NCBI GenBank assembly: GCA_031216915.1
Contig: CM062296.1
Span: 450,306,287-450,370,286 of the forward strand
From: Pictodentalium vernedei
Lineage: Eukaryota > Mollusca > Scaphopoda > Dentaliida > Dentaliidae
Direction of reading: 5' to 3'
Length of the DNA: 64,000 nt
The position numbers were made by a program, and so were the translations under genes. The notes under the pieces are model-generated. The model searched no databases. It was not told the DNA's origin and was given only the letters and a program-made list of their open reading frames with translations. Of this stretch, positions 52,870 through 63,250 are shown one piece after another (positions within the stretch are counted from its first letter, which is position 1; every line of letters begins with the position of its first letter).

Positions 52870-53705
52870 AAAGACGCTCTAGCAAACTTTGAGCTCGTGA
52901 ACCACCTTGTTGTTGTGGGTGGCCCATGAGATGAAAATGTGACAGTATTGCTCTTTTCTTTTCCAAAATTTAAAATAATAGTTGAAAGGAAAATCCATCT
53001 CATCGTTATTCTGTACTAATAGTCCGGCAGCCAGTGCACCGTTCCGTGTTTTAGCGTCTACAGTTTTTTCTCAGCGAATTATGGTTGTCCAGAACACCCA
53101 TTTGAAGAATCAATCGGCTGGCCTTTTGTCAGCCTTGGGGAATTTGTGATATTTCGGTTTTTAAAAATGGCGGTCAAAATGGCGGCCATTTTTACAAGCA
53201 GGAGGCTTTTAGCCAACGTGGAGTTCTAATTAAAACAAACTAGCATCTTTCTTATCCAACAGATACACCTTTTTAATTTTGTGCAAAAACTCAGACTGCC
53301 TAAATCCAACATGGCGGACAAAATGGCGACAAAAATTTAGAAAAATCGATCCTTTTTCACAAATGTCACCCTTTTGTTCCAGATGACTAATGCAATGATG
53401 GTCGTAGACACCAGTGTTTGTGATGGACAATAACATGACAGTAATGTTTAGGCTTTTTCCGTACAATTGTACAAGCTCTATCGGTTCAGGTATGAAGTTC
53501 GGAATTGGTACTAATATATCGCCCGTAAATTATCAATGATAGCACTGGTATTAAAAAATATTAGAAACAGAGAGTCCTGGTATGCGGAACGACAAGAAAG
53601 ATTATGTAGACCACTAGGTAGTTTAAAAAATTGGTAAGTATCCAAAAGTATATAAAAAAGGCGGCCAAATGTAATGTCCAATATGGTATTTTCTAACATT
53701 TTAGG
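52870..53705. other. No gene recognised
   Basis: It contains two ATGGCGG-rich blocks (53165-53200 and 53308-53330) and short minus frames without a family motif. It may be the 3' flank of the decayed gene at 53710-55760. Confidence 0.4.
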
Positions 53706-53709
53706 CAAT

Positions 53710-55760
53710 GATTAGTCTTCATTTTCAGCAGGCTCGCCGGTAGCTCCGCTCGTCTGTTCGTTACAGCACTCAGTTGTTGCTTAGCAAGTACAGAAAACAG
53801 CGCTTGCTACCCGTGAGGGAATACAGCTACACCTTGACGTCTTGATTAGTGGTTTGCTGGAACACGAGCATCGAATCAGTTTTAAGATATTGCCAGAAGT
53901 TAGCGATACATTCTGAGGCAGTCAATGGGAGAAGTGACTTCGCCTTCTCGTCTCTAAAAACCACATCATTTGTAGGTTCCATTTTGGGTGGGTCCGAATG
54001 GAGTGCATGTTCCAAATGCACGCTTGCATGTGGCCTCGTTTGACGTTCTCTGTAAACGACTTCGTACCTGATCCTGGTCGTTCTACTTTGGATGTCCAAC
54101 TACTGACTCTTGCATCAGACATTGATTTGGATGTAGGACACCCATAGCAGAAGCCATGCGCTGCGTAGCATCACGTCGTCCCAAGAAGCATCAATTTTTC
54201 CAACTGACTTTAGCGATATACAACCCTCTTTCAAAACTTTAAGGACCCGACCTTTACCTTTTCCAAAGCACCCGTCGACAGTTTCGCACCCAGAGATAGC
54301 ACGCGTGGCAAGGATATTTGGGATAATGTCACGGTGCTTCTCAACAGTGGCACCAATTTCTATCACAGACCTATCCCTAATGGGTGACTCCATAAACATG
54401 GGAGCTGTTACATTCTGTTCCAGATAGTGGCGCAGAAGCAGGGTATACACATCTGTGTCGTCTGCAAGGACGACAACCTGCTTTTAGTCATCCATAGCAA
54501 GTTTCGCTACCTATTGAACGATAATATTATCAGCTTCTTTGTGACTGGTTTTCATGTCACGCCTTTATATGAGAACACCTTTGTTAATTTCAGTTGGAAC
54601 GTTGTCTTGGATTGTAACAACAAGTTTGTGCCCCTTAGTACTTTCACCACCAAAACTCTTATGTGACTTAAAATACTGACAAATTATACTGATGAGCTGC
54701 CTTTTATTCTCCGTGACGGTCAGCATAAGTTTCCGAGACGGCAATACTGAGTTCCGCTCAACCTGAATTCTCGGCAACAGCTTTCATCACTCCCGTGAGT
54801 CCTTGTACAACGTTTCGTGCTGGACTCGTTGTACCCGTCGAAAATAAGATAAACGTCGCCCAACAACAACTTCTGTTTCCCAGATTCTTGAAAGTTTTCA
54901 ACGAAATCCAGCACAATAGGACTGCGATAGGACTGCGAAATTTATTCGGTGCCGGTCAGTTAGGAATTCAGATTAGGGCACATCCATCAATTACTGTGCA
55001 AACATCTACGGCTGTCGGTGTGGATTTTCTTGCTGATATTGTACACCCAATATTTTGAGGTCTGATGTCGATTTCTGAACAGTGCAGTTGGAACTGGCAT
55101 CAGCTCATAAGAGACCACTTCCTTGATGTCAATATCTCTCATACTCGATTGAAGCCCCACTACCCTTGAATAAATCAAGTTGCAATCATAAACATGAGTC
55201 CCCTACTTTTATAACCTTCTTCATGACGGACATTGTCACCACTGGTGTGGACATTGTGTCATAAAACTCGACAGGTAACCGCCTCTCAAACTCAACCATC
55301 TCCTCTTGACCCAGGGCTATGGCGTTGTAAACATTTACCAGTGGTGATATTCGCGACTTCGCTCGGGTGTTGCTTCGTATTCAAGGGATTGATAACTACG
55401 TCCAGTTTGCTCCTGAGGCCATCTCGATTGAGTTTATCAGCGGCGATTCTACTCCTAGCTTCTTCTTTGTGAAACTGATTTAAACTCGAATTCACACTGG
55501 ATATCCCTCAATCGAGAAACGTCACTCACTAAACGTCCGCACGTATGACGACTGAGAGCCCAGACTTTGAGAGTTTGTGGTTTCAAAGTGATACCGATTA
55601 TTCCAGATTTACCATGTCCATAACGCATGAATGTGGTTTCGATGTACATGTCGCTCCAAATTCCATTCCAAATTCTAATTCTATCAAAATGTCTCATTAC
55701 ATGATTCCCTTTCGTGAAATGTTCGAGAATGACTTGGGACAGAGCTTGCATCTCTCGTAG
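53710..55760 (-). pseudogene. Decayed multicopy-type invertebrate protein (PIN-like region, Cys-rich C-terminus)
   Basis: On the minus strand, successive frames read as parts of one long protein. These are WNGIWSDMYIETTFMRYGHG and HTCGRLVSDVSRLRDIQ (55455-55751), ADKLNRDGLRSKLDVVINPL (55292-55495), a poorly readable part, ENKRQLISIICQYFKSHKSF (54565-54777), VVVLADDTDVYTLLLRHYLE then RAISGCETVDGCFGKGKG (54115-54450), and FTENVKRGHMQACIW (53922-54122). A Cys-containing tail follows to about 53710. The Asp-rich ADDTD and GCET-type motifs suggest a PIN/FEN-like nuclease fold; that is an inference from motifs. I recall similar proteins being numerous in invertebrate genomes but cannot name the family. 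More than five frame breaks. Confidence 0.6.
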
Positions 55761-56630
55761 ATATTAAGGGCCATATCTAACATAGTTAACGCGTGTTAAC
55801 GCAACACTATGTTGATCTGGAAATGATACGGGTGGGTTCTGCGCCATTCTGGGTCATGAAATTCTCCCTACATCTTTCAAACGAAACGTAATTTTTTCGG
55901 TCACATTTGCGGCCATGTTTTTCGGGACTAATATTTAAAATTCCTCAAGGCTGACAGGAAGCCAGCCGTCGGAATATTGATGTGGGGTGTCTAAACTATC
56001 GGAAACCACAGAGAAAAATACTTTAGACGCCAAAACACTCATGTGCAAAAAAGCGGGTTTGGTTGCTGGACAACAGACTATTCGGAGAAGCTAAGGTTTC
56101 CTTATGTTTCACGAAAGCCTGAGCGGTCTGGAAAATACAAACATTTCTTTTGATGTAGGTGGTTAGATAAGTTGTTTCCTCGTTGTGTTGTGTACTTGAA
56201 AATATGAGGCTGCATATTTTTCAACATATATCTAACACATCACCTGCTTCTGCGATATTTTTTGTGCAAACAGGTTTTGGAACCCCTCCACAACGTCCGT
56301 TATACTACTAACCTTTATTTCATGGTTCTCTAACAGGATGTATACTAATGGTATTCAGTCATATTTTGATAGCAAATGGTGATTTACAACCAGAAAAAAA
56401 ACAGAAAACGATTGGGTAGTATTAAACCTATCTCATGATGATGTTTTTCGTATTTTCCGTTCAAAGCACGGGTATTATTTATTGCACAGATGCAATCACA
56501 CTTTCTTGTACGTTATCATGTCCCTGTCCCTTTAGATCAATATCCAAATGTTGTTCTATATTTTAGGACACGGCTGCTTATTGCAAAACGAACCGCAGTG
56601 CGAGTGCTGGCTATTTCTGTGATTATCCCT
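55761..56630. other. No feature recognised
   Basis: A small palindrome GTTAACGCGTGTTAAC lies at about 55787. Otherwise unassigned. Confidence 0.4.
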
Positions 56631-56632
56631 TC

Positions 56633-56865
56633 AACATTTTGAATCCGAAATGACTTTTTCCTGTCCTGGAACGTGCCAAGACCTGAATTCATAAAATAGA
56701 TGGTTGCACAGTGAATTTGTATGGTAGATTAATCACGATGTTCATCGTGCAGACCCCAAGGCTGCACGTTGAAAAAATTGATTGGTCTTCCCTATGTAAC
56801 GAATATAGACTCTACCTGTCGATAACTCAGAACATGCATGGAATATACCACCAGGATCCAAAGGG
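56633..56865 (+). mobile_element. TTAA hairpin MITE, family 2, left end decayed
   Basis: The right end CCAAAGGG is followed by TTAA (56866-56869). The left end is diverged (TTCAACATTTTGAATCC). The hairpin centre keeps GTGCAGACCCCAAGGCTGCAC. Confidence 0.75.
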
Positions 56866-56869
56866 TTAA

Positions 56870-57100
56870 ACAAAACGAAGAAGACGACATTGGAAAAAAT
56901 GTCGTGAAAAACTGAAATATTTCAATTGTTTTCCTCAAAAACAGAGCTTATGCTCCCTCAATGCAATGCGGTCGTTGAGCTCACTGATATGACGGGTGAG
57001 AAGCTATGTTTTTGAGGCAGAAATTGAAAAAAATAATATAATTTGAATGGCGAATTTTGCGCAAAGTTGCTGCTGTTTTTTCCGATACGTTAAGCAAAGG
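56870..57100. mobile_element. Diverged TTAA family 1-like hairpin element
   Basis: CCTCAAAAACAGAGCTTATG and GAAGCTATGTTTTTGAGGC form the stem, as in family 1, and GTTAAGCAAAGG resembles the end. Heavily mutated. It abuts the family 2 copy. Confidence 0.6.
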
Positions 57101-57104
57101 TCAC

Positions 57105-57570
57105 CCTTCTGTCCGGACCGTTAGTACAATGCACAATTTGGCCTAAGTGGGTTAGTCGGAACGTTTAGAATATAGGGTATGTTTTTCCTTGAAATTAACA
57201 CATTTAATCACCATGCGCTTTAGGGTTCCCGTGGACTTGTCCTCCTTAACACTTGTTGTTCGTTGGGGGATTACCACGTCTCTCTAAACAAGAGGTTTGA
57301 GCATTAGTAATATATCAATGATTGAGGCTTTTTTTATCTATCCGTGATATACATCAAAAGATTATACACAGTTTTTATGATCCTCAACACAAAACGACTC
57401 TAATTAGTTTGGTCCAACTTCAATTCATAACATGAGCTTAATGAATTATATATCTCACGCGACTTTCTCTTCCTCTGATTGTCTGAGAGATACTAATATT
57501 TACGGCAGTTTATTTCCGATCAGTAGCAAGATGCTACCGAGGTGTGTTCGCTATAATATAATAATGTCTG
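57105..57570. other. No feature recognised
   Basis: Unassigned sequence. Confidence 0.4.
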
Positions 57571-57573
57571 TAC

Positions 57574-58150
57574 GGCATTTATTTATTGAGTTTAATGACA
57601 CATTCGACAGACGGGGATCACCTCATGTCGGCCATTTTTACGGGTAGAGGAAGTCACAATACCAGGGGATAGCCAGCGAGCAGCGGCGAGTAACTGTCAG
57701 ACGCCCAAAGTATTAACTCCGAACAAGCAGGATTAGCATTAGTTGCAGTAAGTGCATCACTAGTACACAGCGCCACCGTGTCCCACCTGGACAATCTGGT
57801 TTAACCCTTTACCCAACGAATCGACCGTATCCGCCCGCGTAACATGCAAATTCAGCAGTTGAAAAAATATTATGTTTCAAACAATTTCAACAAAACCATA
57901 TCATGTGACCCCTCGTTGGAACGAGCTCGTCGAGCTCGTTCCAACGAGGGGTCACATGATATGGTTTAGTTGAAAAGTTTTGAAAAATTTTAAAAAATGA
58001 TATTTAAAATAATAAATTTTGATATCGTCTGCTTTGGGTAAAGGGTTAAGTGGCTTGTCCAAGGATAGAACACATTTACCGCTGGTCGGGATCGAACCAT
58101 GAATCCTTCGATTTGAAAGCCCAATGCCCAAACCACTGAGCAACCTCAAT
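57574..58150 (-). mobile_element. tRNA-headed SINE split by a TTAA MITE
   Basis: The two SINE parts are 57574-57800 and 58046-58150. On the minus strand the head has GGTTGCTCAGTGGTTTGGG (box A-like) and CATGGTTCGATCCCGACC (box B-like), then CCTTGGACAAGCCACTTAA, and the body ends with a short TAAA tail. When the MITE is removed, the joined sequence reads through the same CACTTAA..C motif found in the other SINEs. Confidence 0.88.
57805..58045. mobile_element. TTAA hairpin MITE, family 1 variant, nested in a SINE
   Basis: TTAA duplicates (57801-57804 and 58046-58049) flank the ends CCCTTTACCCAACG and TTTGGGTAAAGGG. The central stem ATATCATGTGACCCCTCG with GAACGAGCTCG is near perfect. The outer sequence differs from the other family 1 copies, so it is a subfamily. 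Confidence 0.92.
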
Positions 58151-58159
58151 CACTAACCA

Positions 58160-58380
58160 CTAACCTAACATAACGCCAATATATGACCAGTACTATTATT
58201 CACCACTCAAAGTTTATTAATTCTTTAGTTGTTTCCTTCAAAACAGAGATTGTGATTTCTCTCAGAGTTCATTCAAATGAGGGTTCATTAGGTATTTTTT
58301 GAGACAAAAATGAAATATTTAGCTGCTTAAGTAATTTGTTGCAAGGGTCATCTCCTAGTCTTGTTATGAAAAGAGTTAAC
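58160..58380. mobile_element. Diverged TTAA family 1-like element
   Basis: CTAACATAACGCC at the left, a hairpin remnant (CAAAACAGAGATTGTGATTT and GGGTTCATTAGGTATTTTTT) and the right-hand GGTCATCTCCTAGTCTTGTT follow the family 1 order with many changes. Confidence 0.6.
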
Positions 58381-58384
58381 TAAA

Positions 58385-58965
58385 TTCTTACTTTTTTTCT
58401 CATGCGTTCCAATCCGGCATCTGAGACTTTAATGAAAAGATTTGATGTTCAGTTTTCTTATTGTAGAAAATGAAATTACAGAGTTTTGCATGGCCTCCAC
58501 CAGTACAAGTGGCAACACTGGAATTCGAGTTTCTGTTGTGAAAACTAACATAAAGCCATTATTCGGTTCAAGTTTTTAAAAGTAAAAACTGGAAATGGAG
58601 TTTTCACCGCTCGAAACAAGCCCTTGGGCGTAATTCTGTAAGAAATACCGGCTGTTATGGTATGTTTGTTTACGCACCTTTCGTGGAGTTTGTTAACAAA
58701 CCACCGTTGGTGTAATGTTCCTTCACTTACAAAAATACATATATTTTGTCGTGCTCCTGTTATGAATATTCCAACAATAGGTATTTAATTCTCCTGGAAA
58801 ACAGCGCGATAAGTATCACAACTAATGGAACTGAGAGGAATAATCACAAAGCTTGAGGCGAGGTGAGTCTTCATTCATTTTGATAATGTCATCAAAATAA
58901 AATATTCGATCATATTACGTCTCGATTGGGAAACATTTCTTACGTTAATTCAAAAAAAAAAGTGT
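58385..58965. other. No feature recognised
   Basis: Unassigned sequence. Confidence 0.4.
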
Positions 58966-58974
58966 TGGATATTT

Positions 58975-59155
58975 GTTATATTCCATCGTCTGGAATATTT
59001 CAGTTGGTCGGAAAAATGAACCTAAGGTAAGGTTCGCTCTTAGGACCAACTTAAATGTTACCGTTGAATTTTTTAAAGGCTAGACTGATTCCAGGCCACA
59101 ACAGCGTCAACTTCCTTATGAAATAGATTGGTGATCTGAGTGCTTGCACTGGAAA
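58975..59155. repeat. Hairpin repeat with flank shared with 27560-27745
   Basis: The stem pairs TGGTCGGAAAAATGAACC and GGTTCGCTCTTAGGACCA, with TCTGGAATATTTCAG on its left. The following block (TTCCAGGCCACAACAGCGTC) matches 27691. See the other copy. Confidence 0.6.
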
Positions 59156-59274
59156 CTGACGAAAAATATCTGAAATGTCCAATTCGAGTCTCCTCCTAAT
59201 AAAAGAACGGAAATTAATTTTCTGTTAGTGAACATAAAGTTTTAACGAATTACAGTTTCTATCATGACAAATAC

Positions 59275-59588
59275 AGTTAAAACTAGAAGTCATGTTACGA
59301 ACTGTGCGCCTATCTATGCTTAATTGCGCGTAGGAATTGCGCGCAATTGCCATATCGAAAGGCGTCCAAAGCATGGCAGGTTCTCCTGGTTACTCGTTGC
59401 AAACACAGGCAATGTTTCTGCCAATGGACCTCTGGGTAACCCGGAGGTCCTTCTGCTGAAACATTGCTTGTGCACAGGCTATATGTACAGAATTTGATAG
59501 TCTTACTATGGTCATAACGCGTAGATTAACGCACAGATCGACGTGCTATTTGTGCGCATTTCATGACAGGACTTTTTAGTTTTAAGTG
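59275..59588. mobile_element. Tc1-type hairpin MITE with Sleeping Beauty-like TIRs, copy 2
   Basis: TA duplicates (59273-59274 and 59589-59590) flank the ends CAGTTAAAACTAGAAGTC and the complement of GACTTTTTAGTTTTAAGTG. The hairpin core AATGTTTCTGCCAATGGACC with its complement and the GCGCGTAGGAATTGCGCGC-like block (TTGCGCGTAGGAATTGCGCG) match copy 1 at 10091-10378. Confidence 0.88.
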
Positions 59589-59683
59589 TACATCACAGAG
59601 TTGATCTTTTTCGAAGAGTTATGGATTCTGAGACTCCGTTGTTCACCTGTTGTATAATAGTGTTTTTTGATATGTTCGTTCGT

Positions 59684-60266
59684 CGGGAGCGTGGTGGCTC
59701 AATGGTTAGGACAGTGGACTTTGAAACTAAACATCCACGATTCGATCCACGACACGGGTAACTGCGTTGTGTCCTTCGGCAAGGTCCCGAATGCCCATGT
59801 GGAGGCACGGCGATGCTGTGCATTAACCCCTATCTTCCATGCCAGCTCAATGACAGCAATTAGAAGAGTTCATATTCATTATTTGGGGTTTACTAATCGA
59901 TATTTTCAACGTGCAGTCCCATTGCTGCACGCTGAAAATATTGATTGGTCTTTCCCATACATTTACTGAAAAACAATCACATTTAATGACGTTATGACGT
60001 ATCATATTTCGCGCAGGAAAATCGGTTGCTCGGGTTCAAAGGGATAAGGCGTACTGCACGTCGATTGTGCACTTGTCTTCAACCAATACTAACTCTGCTT
60101 GTGCGGAGTTAGTAAGTTAGGGTGTCTAACAGTTGCTCGACGATGCTCGCTGTTTCTTTCCGGGTACACCGGCTTCCTCCACTCGTAAAACTGTCCGAAA
60201 ACAGGTGGCTGTGGCTGTCTGTCGAAAGCGTCATTAAACCACAAGCAAATAAATAGATCAATAAAG
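59684..60266 (+). mobile_element. tRNA-headed SINE split by a family 2 MITE
   Basis: The parts are 59684-59826 and 60045-60266. The head has TGGCTCAATGGTTAGGAC (box A-like, 59695) and GATTCGATCC (box B-like, 59739). The body has TGTGTCCTTCGGCAAGGTCC, GGCGTACTGCACGTCGATTG and GCTCGACGATGCTCGC, with a short TAAA tail. The target duplication GTTCGTTC is at 59674-59681 and 60267-60274. Confidence 0.9.
59827..60044 (-). mobile_element. TTAA hairpin MITE, family 2, nested in a SINE
   Basis: TTAA (59823-59826) and ATAA (60045-60048, one mutation) flank the ends CCCC..ATC and GGGTTCAAAGGG. The hairpin keeps ATATTTTCAACGTGCAGTCC and its complement. Confidence 0.87.
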
Positions 60267-60279
60267 GTTCGTTCATATT

Positions 60280-60590
60280 TGGGAACCCCTACAGTTAGGA
60301 TTACTTGATGCACGAACCATATCAACCAATCAATCGCCGATCTTTTAGCTTTCACCTAACACAATATTTTATTACCTAACACATTTTGTGAGTTGCACAT
60401 GCCAAACATACTTATAAAACAAGCCCTTTCTTGCATTGGCCAAAACATAGAACGGGGGTCACATGAGAATGGTCTATTGTATTGTATTTATTTTTTGTGG
60501 GGATGTGGTTGTAAACCCGATTGTAACTAAATCACCCGCAGAGTGTAGTTATCACCAAAAATATCAATTTCAAATTCTGAGCATATGTAC
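60280..60590. other. No feature recognised
   Basis: Unassigned. The 90-codon frame at 60463-60735 runs across the next hairpin and is not credible as a gene. Confidence 0.4.
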
Positions 60591-60596
60591 AAAAAA

Positions 60597-60672
60597 CACA
60601 AGCAATGTTTCAGTCAATGGACCTGCGGGTTTAACCCGGTGGTCCATTGACGGGAACCTTGCTTGTGCTTAT
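60597..60672. repeat. Hairpin core of the Tc1-type MITE, ends lost
   Basis: CAAGCAATGTTTCAGTCAAT and GGACCTGCGGGTTTAACCC with the inverted GGTCCATTGACGGG.. match the centre of 10091-10378. No TIR remains. Confidence 0.7.
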
Positions 60673-60764
60673 TATGCTTTGCAACAAATTTGCAATTATT
60701 GCTTGGGTGGAATCTTCTCTCTACATGTGATTTAGTGATAATACACTTTCCACGAACTGTACCG

Positions 60765-61000
60765 TCACCTAAATGGCCATGCTGCTTCCCCAACTACCCG
60801 AATAGGGTATCACGGCCGTCCATTTTTATGACCGACTGTGTGTGTATGACATAAGTCCAAGTATCACTAGTTTCGTAAGAAAATACATGGTTACTAGTTT
60901 GAGTGAGTCGATATCTTAGGTTCCAATTCGGTCGAATCTACCCCGAATGGAAAAAAATATTGGGGTAGGGTTGTCCACATGCACTTCCTTACACCCCCGT
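60765..61000. repeat. Dispersed repeat shared with 7834-8060
   Basis: GACTGTGTGTGTATGACA and CCAAGTATCAC align with 7907-7940, preceded by CCATGCTGCTTCCCC-type sequence. Boundaries are unknown. Confidence 0.5.
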
Positions 61001-61121
61001 CAATGAAATATGACGACTCAGAAACAGCAAAGCAGACTGGAGGTGTAATTTGTGGACTGACAATGTGCGAGATCAATTGATGCTGTCGAAATTGGTTTGT
61101 TTTGTAATACTTTATTTGTTT

Positions 61122-61143
61122 CGGGGTGGGGGGGGGGGGGGGG
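61122..61143. repeat. Poly-G tract
   Basis: A run of about 18 G after GGGGT, like that at 7346. Confidence 0.9.
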
Positions 61144-61309
61144 GCTTGTAAGTACCCGCTTATAAAATGTTGCAAGAAAAAAACACGCGAACGAAACAGT
61201 TTGGCTTCTTTAGCATACGATGCACGTCTACTTAATTTGAAGCCTTGCTATATAAATGGACAACCTTTCGTAAATCACAAATATTGACTTCCAAAATTGC
61301 ATTATGTTC

Positions 61310-61925
61310 CAAATAAGACAAAAATCCTCGCCTTCTGATTGGACGAGAGCTCGCTTAGGTTTTTCTGTGTTTACGGCTCCAGTGGTAGTATGTTATCGTC
61401 GGACGTCGCCACGTGAAATATTTGGAAAAGTGCATACTGCCTATAAAATCGGATATTTCGAGGTCAGTGATCATTCTTTGAATGTATACTCACAACCTAC
61501 TTATAAAAGAGTGGAGGTTACTCCATCTCAGTTCAAATCATGAACTTGTTCATGATTTGTACTGAGATGGAGTAACCCCGACCTTTATCTAAGTTATTGA
61601 TTTTGTGTTGTCCACTGACGTCGTGGGGTATACGAGAGGTTTATTTTTTAAATTTGTTATCGTTAAAGTTGTCTTGTTCATTGAAGTTGCCTTGTTTATT
61701 TCACGATGTGGGTATTTGGCTTTTGGTGGGTTTTAATTGGAACTTATACGTTATTGTAGTGAACTGACGATAACATGGTCTGATGTTTTCGGCTCAGAGT
61801 CTATATTCAACCTCGACGCTTTGCGTCTCGGTTCAACATAAGCTCCGAGCCGCAAACCTCACACCATGTTACCGTCAGTTCATAGCAATAACTTATAACG
61901 TCGATCATTTCTGATCTACAGCCCC
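61310..61925 (+). repeat. Composite double-hairpin repeat, copy 2
   Basis: It has two hairpins. The first is at 61510-61585 (GGTTACTCCATCTCAGTTCA and complement). The second is at 61760-61890 (AAGCTCCGAGCCGCAAACC, with a diverged left arm). Matching copies are 5741-6345 (reverse) and a fragment at 10656-10741. The flank AGAGCTCGCTTAGG also matches. No coding capacity. Confidence 0.75.
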
Positions 61926-61929
61926 CAAA

Positions 61930-62380
61930 AGACCACGCGGCAACTCTGTTTTCTGAGTGCTGAAGATAAAGCAAACTTTTATAATTAGTTATGGCTCACC
62001 TGTCAGGGCAGTCACTGTAAATAAGTTTGTGTAAAGGAGTAAACCGCTAGGTAATCAACTGAAAACACAAAAGTTATATAATAATTTCCTTGATACACAA
62101 GTGACCTCATGAACAACAATTTGGTTTGTACTTTCATTTCAAATGACGACAAAGGGAATGAGTATCGATTCAACACGAGAGTTTCATATAAAAGCCATGA
62201 AAATACCTCCGAGACGGAATTCCGATTGGGTTTGAAAAAAATTGCCACAAACTTTTCCTCCACTGTTGGAGACGTGAATAGTAAGATTTCCGAATTTAGA
62301 CTAAAATGATTTGTCTGCCATATAAGATGAGTTACGTCCTAGAATACTGCATGATGAAAAATCTCAAATATTCAAAAGTA
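61930..62380. other. No gene recognised
   Basis: Opposing frames of 66-83 codons exist (62012-62263 minus, 62109-62309 plus) without a family motif. Confidence 0.35.
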
Positions 62381-62385
62381 CTGGT

Positions 62386-62645
62386 AATTTATTTATTTAT
62401 TTATTGGTGTTTAAGGTCGACGAGCAACTGTCAGCTCCTCAACATTCTAACTCTGTTCAAGCTCCACTCAAGCAGGGTTACAGCGGTTGAAGACATGTGC
62501 ACCATAGACGTGCAGTACGCCTTAGTACACGACGTCATCATGCCCCATGTATGCAACCGGGATAAAGTGCCTTGCCCAAGAACACATCGCGGGTAGTCCC
62601 GGTAGGGATCGAACTCGGGACAAATTACTGGTAAAGATACTGAAC
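62386..62645 (-). mobile_element. tRNA-headed SINE
   Basis: On the minus strand the head has GAGTTCGATCCCTACCGGG (box B-like), then GTTCTTGGGCAAGGCACTTT, GGCGTACTGCACGTCTATGG and AGCTGACAGTTGCTCGTCG, with a TAAA tail. The box A half is poorly preserved. A family 1 MITE remnant abuts the head at 62646. Confidence 0.82.
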
Positions 62646-62780
62646 GCCCCTTTACCCAACCCAAATCCCAGACGACACTTGAATCGTTTATATCTACAAA
62701 ATCATGTATGTTTGTCTCGGTTCCAATGAGAGGCCATAAGTTACGTTTTTGAGATTGGAAAAATAAAGTCTGAAAGGCTT
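62646..62780. mobile_element. TTAA family 1-like remnant
   Basis: CCCTTTACCCAACCC-like start, AGACGACACTTGAA, and GAGAGGCCATAAGTTACG with GTTTTTGAGATTGG recall half of a family 1 element. The other arm is missing. Confidence 0.6.
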
Positions 62781-62784
62781 TTTT

Positions 62785-63248
62785 TGACCAGTAAAGAGAA
62801 AAATTCTTTTATTACACAACCATTACACTTTAAATCCTTGTATTCAACGGGATCGCCGCTATGATATAAATGATTCTGTATTCAACGGATGATATACAAG
62901 CCGGAACTTTTTTACCGCACCGTTTAGTTACGCTTCGAAAAGTTTCCAAATTTCGTTAAACAATCATCGGCCGTCTGTCGCATAGTGTGAAAATGAAAAC
63001 GTCCAAAGCAAAATAAAGTCGGTTCACAAAAAATTAGCCAAAAATGAGATAATATTGTTAAAAAACCCAATCATTTCCAAACAGAACATTAACCCAGTCC
63101 CGTGGCCGTCTCGTTTTGTGGATCCCATTATATCTAAATTGGTCAACTTTATTTCGGTAAATCTTCGTACATCTTGTCATGCTTCGAACTTCTTTTAAAA
63201 ACGTTTCTCCCAGCTGTTTTGAAAATCTACACATATTTGTACTTATAT
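62785..63248. other. No feature recognised
   Basis: Unassigned AT-rich sequence. Confidence 0.4.
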
Positions 63249-63250
63249 TT

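Noticed and set aside
59684-59760. Possible tRNA gene (box A and B motifs)
   Set aside because: No foldable acceptor stem is evident and the SINE body follows directly. Treated as a SINE head.
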